A DNA stretch of 64,000 nt from Micromonospora sp. LH3U1 (GTDB lineage: Bacteria > Actinomycetota > Actinomycetes > Mycobacteriales > Micromonosporaceae). Made by a program: the position numbers and the translations under genes. The DNA lies in contig NZ_CP116936.1 in NCBI RefSeq assembly GCF_028475105.1, positions 3,657,501 to 3,721,500 of the forward strand. Direction: 5' to 3'. This document shows positions 57,953 through 64,000 of this stretch, piece after piece. Numbering within the stretch: the first letter of the stretch is position 1; every line of letters starts with the position of its first letter. The notes below the pieces were generated by a model. The model saw only the letters and a program-made list of their open reading frames with translations. It did no database searches and was not told the DNA's origin.

Positions 57953-59215
57953 GTGAGCGCTGAAAAGCTGGTCGTGATCGGTCAGGGATACGTCGGACTG
58001 CCGCTGGCGATGCGTGCCGTGGAGGCCGGGCTGGACGTGGTCGGCCTCGACGTCGACGCCGACCGGGTGAAGCGTCTCGCCTCCGGTGAGTCGTTCGTCG
58101 AGGACATCCCGACCGACCGGCTGGGCCGGGCGCTGGGTAGCGGCCGGTACAACCCCAGCACGGAGTACACCGATGCCGAAGGCTTCGACATCTGCGTCAT
58201 CACCGTGCCGACCCCACTGCGCGACGGCACCCCCGACCTGAGCTTCGTCGAGCAGGCCGGCGTCGGTATCGGCCCGTACGTACGCCCGGGCTGCACGGTG
58301 ATCCTGGAATCGACCACGTACCCCGGCACCACCGAGGAGCTGCTGCGCCCGCTGTTGGAATCGGCCAGCGGGCTGAGCAGCCCCGGCGACTTCCACCTCG
58401 GCTACAGCCCGGAGCGGATCGACCCGGGCAACCCGACCTGGCGGCTGGAGAACACGCCGAAGGTGGTCTCGGGTGTGGACCCGACGTCGCTGGCGCGGGT
58501 GGACGAGTTCTACCAGCGCCTCGTGGAACGCACCGTGCCGGTGGACTCCACCCGGGTCGCCGAGCTGACCAAGCTGATCGAGAACACCTTCCGCCAGGTC
58601 AACATCGCGCTGATCAACGAGCTGACCATGCTCTCGCACCACCTCGACATCGACGTCTGGCAGGCGATCGACGCCGCCGAGACCAAGCCGTTCGGCTTCC
58701 TGCCGTTCCGGCCCGGCCCCGGCGTCGGCGGGCACTGCCTACCGATCGATCCGTGCTATCTGTCGTGGCAGGTCAAGCGCCGCCTCGGCCGGCAGTTCCG
58801 ATTCATCGAGCTGGCCAACGACATCAACCACGAGATGCCCGAGCACGTCGCGCAGCGGGTCATGGCGGGGCTGAACCGGGACGGCCGGGCCGTCAGCGGT
58901 GCCCGACTGCTGCTGCTCGGTCTGGCGTACAAGAAGAACACCGGCGACATGCGGGACTCCCCCGCGGTCGACGTGGCCCGCCGGCTGCAGGCCCTCGGTG
59001 CCGACGTCCACGCGGTCGAGCCCTACGCCGAGGCGCACCAGATCCCGGCCGGGGTCACCGTGGTCGAGCTCACCGAGCGGGAGGTGGGCGCCGCCGACGC
59101 GGTCGTGGTGGTCACCGACCATGACAGCTTCGACTACGACCTCGTGGTCCGGCACGCCCGCTACGTCTTCGACACCCGCAACCGGTGCGTCGGCCCGATG
59201 GTCGAGCGCCTGTAG
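57953..59215 (+). CDS. UDP-sugar dehydrogenase (UDP-Glc/ManNAc type)
   Basis: The protein has 420 residues: Rossmann start VVIGQGYVGLPLAMRAVEAG, ESTTYPGTTEELL, YSPERIDPGN, the catalytic Cys in GPGVGGHCLPIDPCYLSW, and LGLAYKKNTGDMRDSPAVDV. It oxidises a UDP-hexose to the uronic acid with NAD+, supplying acidic sugars for surface polysaccharide. WbpA-like sequence (YSPERIDPGN) favours UDP-HexNAc, but this is not certain. The GTG start has GGGAG upstream. Confidence 0.92.
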   Translation: MSAEKLVVIGQGYVGLPLAMRAVEAGLDVVGLDVDADRVKRLASGESFVEDIPTDRLGRALGSGRYNPSTEYTDAEGFDICVITVPTPLRDGTPDLSFVEQAGVGIGPYVRPGCTVILESTTYPGTTEELLRPLLESASGLSSPGDFHLGYSPERIDPGNPTWRLENTPKVVSGVDPTSLARVDEFYQRLVERTVPVDSTRVAELTKLIENTFRQVNIALINELTMLSHHLDIDVWQAIDAAETKPFGFLPFRPGPGVGGHCLPIDPCYLSWQVKRRLGRQFRFIELANDINHEMPEHVAQRVMAGLNRDGRAVSGARLLLLGLAYKKNTGDMRDSPAVDVARRLQALGADVHAVEPYAEAHQIPAGVTVVELTEREVGAADAVVVVTDHDSFDYDLVVRHARYVFDTRNRCVGPMVERL

Positions 59216-59323
59216 GCCCGGCGCCGCTGGCCGGTCCCGCCGCCGGGGAAGACGGCGGGGCCGGCCGGCGGACGTCCGTCCGCGTCGCCACGGCGGCATC
59301 CGCCCGGTCGGGACAGCCACCGG

Positions 59324-61798
59324 TCACTGGTCGGCGAGCGCCTCGACGACCGGGCGGGACAGCGCCCGGCGGGCCGGCAGCACCGAGGCGAGCAGGGCGG
59401 CCAGCACGGCGACGCCGAGGATCAGCCCGAGCTGGCCGAGCGGCAGGACCACGTGGAAGTCCCCGCCGAGGCGCGCGAGCAGCGCCATCGCGGAGGCGCT
59501 GACGCCGGTGCCCAGCCCGACGCCGAGCACCGCGCCGACCAGCGCCATCAGCACCGCCTCGACGGCGAGCACCGCCCGCATGCGCCCTCGGGTGAGCCCG
59601 ACCGCCCGCAGTACGGCGTTCTCCCTGGTCCGCTCGACCACCGACAGGCTCAGCGTGTTCGCCACGCCAACCAGGGCGATCACCACAGCCAGGCCGAGTA
59701 GCGCGGTGACGAACGCGAGCAGCATGTCCACCGTGCCGGTGAGCGTCTTCTTGTACGCGCCCTGGTCCATCAGGTTCACCGTTGGATAGCGACCCAGCAC
59801 CGCCTCGATCGCGTCCCGTGCCCGTTCGGCGCTCACCCCGGCAGCGGGGTCGATCTCGGCGAGGAAGCCTCGCTGACCGGGGAAGAGGGTGGCGAAGTCC
59901 TCGTCGGCCATGTCGATGACGTGACCTGCGGGTGCCTCGCCGCCGGGTGTGTCGTCGGTGACCACGGCGGCCACCCGGAACGACCTCCCCTGGACGGTCA
60001 CCGGGGAGCCGACCTGCCAGCCGCGCGCCCGCGCCAACTCCCGGTGCACCAGCACCTGCCCCGGCCCGACCCGGTCGGCGGCGCCGGCCAGCACCCCACT
60101 CAGCGTCCGGCCGACCAGTGCCGGGTGGGCCGCGCGGATCTCGACGTCGGCAACGACTGTGCTGCGCTGCTCGTGCACCACACCCAGCTCGGGGCGGGCG
60201 GCTAGCTCACCGGCGAGCACGGCAGGCAGGTCCTGACCGATTCCGCTGACCACGAAATCCGTTCCGATCTGGACGTCCACGCTGCGTTCGATGCCGTCCT
60301 TGGTGCTGCGTGCGCCCACCATGAACGCCGACACCAGGCCGATCCCGATCACCAAGGCGGTGGCGGTCGCGGCGACCCGCCGCGGATTGCGGACCGTGTT
60401 GGCCACCGCCAGGTCGCCGGTCGCCCCGAGTACGCGACGTATCGGCCAACCGAACACCCGGGCCAGCGCCGGGACGAGCACCGGCCCGAACAGCACGATC
60501 CCGAAGAAGGCCAGCACCCCGCCGACCGCCACCAGCAGTAGCTGACCGGCGCTGGCGGCACTGGCCAGGGCGGCGACACCGAGGGCCAACACCACCGCGC
60601 CGAAGGTCAGCCGGACCCGACCAGCACCGTGGCTGGGCTGCACCGCGGCGTCGGTGAGGGCGGCGACCGGGGCGACCCGAGTCCCCCGCCAGGCCGGCAG
60701 CAGGGCGGCGCACACGGTGAGCGCGGTGCCCAGCAGCAGGCCGGTCAGGGCGGTCGAACCGGTCACGGTCAGGCCACCGGTGACCGGCACGTCCAGTCGG
60801 GACATCAGCAGCCGCAGCCCACCGGCGAGGGCAACCCCGAGCAGGACGCCGAGCGCGGAGGCGACAAGCCCCAGCACCGCCGACTCCAGCAGTGCGGCCC
60901 GGAAGACCTGCCCTCGGGTGGCGCCGATCAGGCGCAGCAGCGCGGTCCGCCGGGTGCGCTGTGCCAACACGATCGCGAAGGTGTTGGCGATCACGAAGCC
61001 GGCCACCACCACGGCGACCCCCACGAAGATCAACAGCAGCATCCGGAACTGGTCCACGTTGCGGACCGCATCCTCGACGGCCTCGTCGAGGATCTGCTGG
61101 CGACTCTTCACGGTGGCGTCGGCGCCCGCCACGGCGCGCAGCCGATCGGCCAGCGCCGTGACGGAGACTCCCGGTCGGGCCGCCACCAGAATGCGGCCAT
61201 AGCCTCGCTCGCCGGTGAGAGCCAACGCATCCGGCCCGACCAGGCCGACGAACGGACCGCCGACGTCGCGGACTGTGCCAGCCACGTCGACCGTGCCCAC
61301 CAGGGTGTACGGGCGGGCGGCGCCACCGCTGCCGCCGATGCGAACCGCAGCGCCGAGCGCGTAGCCCTCCTCGGCCACCGTCGGCGCGTCGAGCACCACC
61401 TCCCCGGCCCGGTCGGGCAACCGACCGGCGACCACGTCGTACGAGCGCAGCGCGTCCTCGGTGGGGATGGCGACGAGCATGGTGAAGCCGAGCACCGGAC
61501 GACCGTCCGCGCCGACGATCCCGGCGGTGTTGGTCAGTTCACCGGCTGCGGCGTCCACCCCGTCGACCGCGCGCACCCGGTCGACCAGGGCAGTGGGCAG
61601 CACCTCGCGGCCGGCCGAGTAGACACCCAGGTCGGTGTGGCGGTCAAAGGTGCCGGCCCGCTCGTACGCCCCGGTTCTCATCCCGTCGACGAAGATCATC
61701 GTGCCGGCGACGAACGCGACACCGAGCACGACGGCCAGCGCGGAGAGCAGCATGCGCAGCGCCTCGGCGCGCAACGAGCGCAGGGTCAGGCGGATCAT
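59324..61798 (-). CDS. FtsX/MacB-type ABC transporter permease
   Basis: The protein has 824 residues. N-terminal helix MLLSALAVVLGVAFVAGTMI is followed by a large extracellular domain, a first FtsX domain (VVVAGFVIANTFAIVLAQRT, then RRTALLRLIGATRGQVFRAA), a second extracellular domain and a second FtsX domain ending in ALLASVLPARRALSRPVVEA. Usually the ATPase gene is adjacent; none is on either side here, so a partner must be elsewhere. The next genes upstream are a two-component pair, which may control it. Confidence 0.92.
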   Translation of the reverse strand: MIRLTLRSLRAEALRMLLSALAVVLGVAFVAGTMIFVDGMRTGAYERAGTFDRHTDLGVYSAGREVLPTALVDRVRAVDGVDAAAGELTNTAGIVGADGRPVLGFTMLVAIPTEDALRSYDVVAGRLPDRAGEVVLDAPTVAEEGYALGAAVRIGGSGGAARPYTLVGTVDVAGTVRDVGGPFVGLVGPDALALTGERGYGRILVAARPGVSVTALADRLRAVAGADATVKSRQQILDEAVEDAVRNVDQFRMLLLIFVGVAVVVAGFVIANTFAIVLAQRTRRTALLRLIGATRGQVFRAALLESAVLGLVASALGVLLGVALAGGLRLLMSRLDVPVTGGLTVTGSTALTGLLLGTALTVCAALLPAWRGTRVAPVAALTDAAVQPSHGAGRVRLTFGAVVLALGVAALASAASAGQLLLVAVGGVLAFFGIVLFGPVLVPALARVFGWPIRRVLGATGDLAVANTVRNPRRVAATATALVIGIGLVSAFMVGARSTKDGIERSVDVQIGTDFVVSGIGQDLPAVLAGELAARPELGVVHEQRSTVVADVEIRAAHPALVGRTLSGVLAGAADRVGPGQVLVHRELARARGWQVGSPVTVQGRSFRVAAVVTDDTPGGEAPAGHVIDMADEDFATLFPGQRGFLAEIDPAAGVSAERARDAIEAVLGRYPTVNLMDQGAYKKTLTGTVDMLLAFVTALLGLAVVIALVGVANTLSLSVVERTRENAVLRAVGLTRGRMRAVLAVEAVLMALVGAVLGVGLGTGVSASAMALLARLGGDFHVVLPLGQLGLILGVAVLAALLASVLPARRALSRPVVEALADQ

Positions 61799-61945
61799 GC
61801 GGGGCTCCCGGTGCAGGTGGCGGATCGGACCCCTCCGACGCTATGGCCGGCGTGGGTCTGTCGATCTCCACCTGAGCGCTCGACCTGCGTGCGTCCCTGG
61901 TCGCGGTGCGTCCACCGGCCGGTACGACCCAGGTCGTACGCGACG

Positions 61946-62611
61946 TCATCCGCCGGGTGTGACCAGTCCGCTCTCGTACGCCAGGACCACCGCCTGGACC
62001 CGGTCGCGCAGCTGGAGTTTCGCCAGGATCCTGCCGACGTGGGTCTTCACCGTCGCCTCGGCCACATGCGCCCGGGCGGCGATCTCCGCGTTGGACAGCC
62101 CCTGGGCGACCAGCAGCAGCACCTCCCGTTCCCGTTCGGTGAGTTGCGCGAGCCGAGGGTCGGCGCTCGGGGCGGCGCCGAGCTGGCCGGCGAACCGGTC
62201 CAGCAGCCGCCGGGTGATCGACGGGGCCACCACCGAGTCGCCCTGGGCCACCACCCGGATGGCGGCCAGCAGCTCCTCCGGCGGGACGTTCTTGAGCAGG
62301 AACCCGCTCGCCCCGGCCTGCAGGGCCGCGAACGCGTCCGCCTCGGTGTCGAAGGTGGTCAGCACCAGCACCCGGGGCGGGCCCGCGGGCCGGTCGGCGC
62401 AGAGCCGCCGGGTCGCCTCCACACCGTCCATGGTCGGCATCCGGATGTCCATCACGACGACGTCGGCCTCGGTGCGGGCGAGCACCCGCAGCGCGTCCGC
62501 GCCGTCGATGGCCTCCCCGACGACCTCCAGGTCGGGCTGGGAGCCCAGCACCATCCGGAACCCGGCGCGGACCAGCGCCTGGTCGTCCACGATCACCACC
62601 CGGACCGTCAT
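61946..62611 (-). CDS. NarL/LuxR-type response regulator
   Basis: The protein has 221 residues. Receiver domain: VVIVDDQALVRAGFRMVL (acidic pair), the phosphorylated Asp in DVVVMDIRMPTMDG, and the conserved Lys in GFLLKNVPPEEL. A LuxR-type HTH follows: LTEREREVLLLVAQGLSNAE, then AEATVKTHVGRILAKLQLRD. The ATG overlaps the kinase stop (ATGA). Confidence 0.95.
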   Translation of the reverse strand: MTVRVVIVDDQALVRAGFRMVLGSQPDLEVVGEAIDGADALRVLARTEADVVVMDIRMPTMDGVEATRRLCADRPAGPPRVLVLTTFDTEADAFAALQAGASGFLLKNVPPEELLAAIRVVAQGDSVVAPSITRRLLDRFAGQLGAAPSADPRLAQLTEREREVLLLVAQGLSNAEIAARAHVAEATVKTHVGRILAKLQLRDRVQAVVLAYESGLVTPGG

Positions 62612-63819
62612 GCCGCGATCACCTCCGTTACCGGCTCAGACGGTAGCGGTAGCCGGACCTCGACCTGCCAACCCCCGGTCGGTAGGGGGCCGGCGGTGAG
62701 GCTGCCGTCGTACACCGTCACCCGCTCCCGCATGCCGAGCAGACCGTGACCGCCGGACGGCGCCGGGCTGACCAGCGGGCGGCCCTGACCGTTGTCGACC
62801 GCCCGGACCACGACGGCCTCGGCGGTGTACGCCAGGGCGACCTCGACGCCGGCACCGACGCCGGCGTGCTTGAGCGCGTTGGTCAGTGCCTCCTGCACCA
62901 CCCGGTAGACGGTCAGCTCCAACCCCGGGGGCAGGGCCGGTGGTTCGCCGGTGACGGTGCTGCGGATGCGCAGCCCGGCGTCGCCGAACCGGGCCAGCAG
63001 GTCGGGCACCTCGGCCAGGGCCAGGCGCCGGTGCTCCGGGTCGGCGGCCACCACGAGCCCGTCCCCTCCGGCCGGGCCGGCGTCGCGGAGGACCCCGACC
63101 AGCCGGCGCATCTCCTCCAGTGCCTGCCGACCGGTGTCCGCGACGACCTTCACGGCGGTGCGGGCCTGGGCGGGGTCGCGGTCGAGCATGAACCGGGCGC
63201 CGTCCGCCTGAACGATCATCACCGCCATGCTGTGGGCGACCACGTCGTGCAGCTCCCGAGCGATCCGGGTGCGCTCCTCGGCGACCGCGGCCCGGGACTC
63301 GGCCTCCCGTTCGCGTTCCAGCGTCGTGGCCCGCTCCTCCAGGCTGAGCACGTAGAGCCGGCGGGTGCGCACGTTCAGGGCGACCAACCACACCGCACCG
63401 GTGACCAGCGCGTACCACAGGGCGGTCACCCACCAGCTGATGACGCCCGGGGTCTGCGCGGCGGCGAGCAGCACGCCCACGGCGGCGACCGCGCCGGCGA
63501 GCACACCGTCGCGCAGCCGCTTGCCGTACTTCACCACGCTGTAGAGCGCGATCAGGACGGCGACGTCGTAGACGAGCGGGCCCCACTCGGCGATCACCTG
63601 GACCAGAGCGAGCGCCGCGACCGCCACGGTCACCGCGCTCGGGTGGGTGCGGCGGAACAGCAGCGCCGCCGCCATTCCCGCGCCGACAAGCGTGGCCGCC
63701 CAACCGCCCGGCTGGTTCACCGCACTGGTCAGGGCGACGAGCGCCACCAGGGCGGAGACGGCCACGTCGAAGGCGACGCCGCGCAGCGGGCGACCGAACA
63801 TCGTGCGTCTCACGGTCAC
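62608..63819 (-). CDS. Sensor histidine kinase (HisKA_3 type)
   Basis: The protein has 403 residues with about six membrane helices in the first 160. The dimerisation/phosphoacceptor region is RIARELHDVVAHSMAVMIVQ (His phosphorylated); the ATPase part has QEALTNALKHAG, VDNGQG and HGLLGMRERV. No extracellular sensor domain is present, so it likely senses membrane or envelope stress. It is coupled to the NarL-type regulator. The GTG at 63819 is kept; an ATG at 63801 is possible. Confidence 0.93.
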   Translation of the reverse strand: MTVRRTMFGRPLRGVAFDVAVSALVALVALTSAVNQPGGWAATLVGAGMAAALLFRRTHPSAVTVAVAALALVQVIAEWGPLVYDVAVLIALYSVVKYGKRLRDGVLAGAVAAVGVLLAAAQTPGVISWWVTALWYALVTGAVWLVALNVRTRRLYVLSLEERATTLEREREAESRAAVAEERTRIARELHDVVAHSMAVMIVQADGARFMLDRDPAQARTAVKVVADTGRQALEEMRRLVGVLRDAGPAGGDGLVVAADPEHRRLALAEVPDLLARFGDAGLRIRSTVTGEPPALPPGLELTVYRVVQEALTNALKHAGVGAGVEVALAYTAEAVVVRAVDNGQGRPLVSPAPSGGHGLLGMRERVTVYDGSLTAGPLPTGGWQVEVRLPLPSEPVTEVIAA

Positions 63820-63844
63820 CCAGCGTACGTGCCGGGGGCCCGGC

Positions 63845-64000
63845 TCAGCGGCCGAGGACCTCGCGCATGCGGTCGATCTCGACGGTCTGCTCGGTGGCGA
63901 CCGAGTTGGCGAACTCGTTGAGCGTCAGGTCGGAACCGACCGTGAGCAGGTTGGTGGCCATCTCGATGGCACCCTCGTGGTGCTCGGTCATCATCCGGAC
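63845..64000 (-). CDS. DUF305 family protein (C-terminal part)
   Basis: The frame enters from the window end and stops at 63845. The translation VRMMTEHHEGAIEMATNLLT contains the M-x2-HH-x-GA-x2-MA signature of DUF305, a ferritin-like helical family often secreted and linked to copper. The rest of the gene lies beyond the window. Confidence 0.88.
   Translation of the reverse strand, partial: VRMMTEHHEGAIEMATNLLTVGSDLTLNEFANSVATEQTVEIDRMREVLGR

Noticed and set aside
1..64000. Secondary-metabolite cluster or prophage
   Set aside because: No polyketide, peptide-synthetase, terpene cyclase, integrase, terminase or capsid genes were seen; the only mobile element is the IS30 copy.

Overview
The window is very G+C-rich actinobacterial DNA. 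Frequent GTG starts, GTGA/ATGA stop-start overlaps, an ergothioneine operon, the Rv1822-Rv1830-type locus and the general gene content point to Micromonosporaceae, most likely Micromonospora. This taxonomic call is inference from gene content; no marker gene such as rRNA is present.

Layout. 0-5.2 kb: a partial sirtuin, a MerR-PP2C fusion regulator with its own operator, an NAD(P)-binding oxidoreductase, a DivIVA-like coiled-coil protein, and a flavohaemoprotein/truncated haemoglobin pair for NO and O2 chemistry. 5.5-11.7 kb: a block on the minus strand colinear with mycobacterial Rv1822-Rv1830 (pgsA, DUF881, small basic protein, DUF881, gcvH, GarA-like FHA protein, MerR, DUF151 nuclease, MerR). 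12-19 kb: a SpoIIE-type phosphatase/MarR operon with a palindromic operator, a DUF574 methyltransferase, a tandem Usp protein, small proteins, an HhH-GPD glycosylase-like protein and a CNNM/CorC membrane protein. 19.1-27.9 kb: a complete selenocysteine module on one strand. A formate dehydrogenase whose alpha subunit has an in-frame TGA and a SECIS-like hairpin is followed by its beta and NrfD-type subunits, tRNA-Sec (selC), selA (with an apparent one-base deletion) and selB. 28.3-29.4 kb: an intact IS30-family element.

29.5-39.7 kb is bounded by two directly repeated, nearly identical copies of a 1.2 kb block. Each copy carries a small secreted lysozyme-like protein, a strong terminator and three tandem ECF-type promoter sequences. 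Between them lie an AbiEii-type nucleotidyltransferase pair, a stress-type SDR, a Tat-exported 5'-nucleotidase-like enzyme (also with an apparent one-base deletion), a geranylgeranyl-reductase-family flavoprotein and a DHA2 drug exporter. 40.2-46.2 kb is a cell-surface/exopolysaccharide region: LPXTG protein, DUF4012 protein, GT4 glycosyltransferase, low-molecular-weight tyrosine phosphatase and BY-kinase. 46.5-49.7 kb holds NhaA, a DUF1622 pair and a GDT1-family transporter behind a yybP-ykoY (manganese) riboswitch. 49.7-54.3 kb is egtABCD, with four 59-bp tandem repeats between egtA and egtB. 54.5-64 kb holds an ECF sigma factor with its downstream membrane partner (a third apparent one-base deletion), a membrane Ser/Thr kinase, a UDP-sugar dehydrogenase, an FtsX-type permease, a NarL-type two-component pair and the end of a DUF305 gene.

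The most notable points are the contiguous selenoprotein module, the directly repeated gene block with tandem ECF promoters, the intergenic repeat element shared by egtA-egtB and the haemoprotein locus, and three independent one-base deletions in G+C runs that look like either sequence errors or recent decay.
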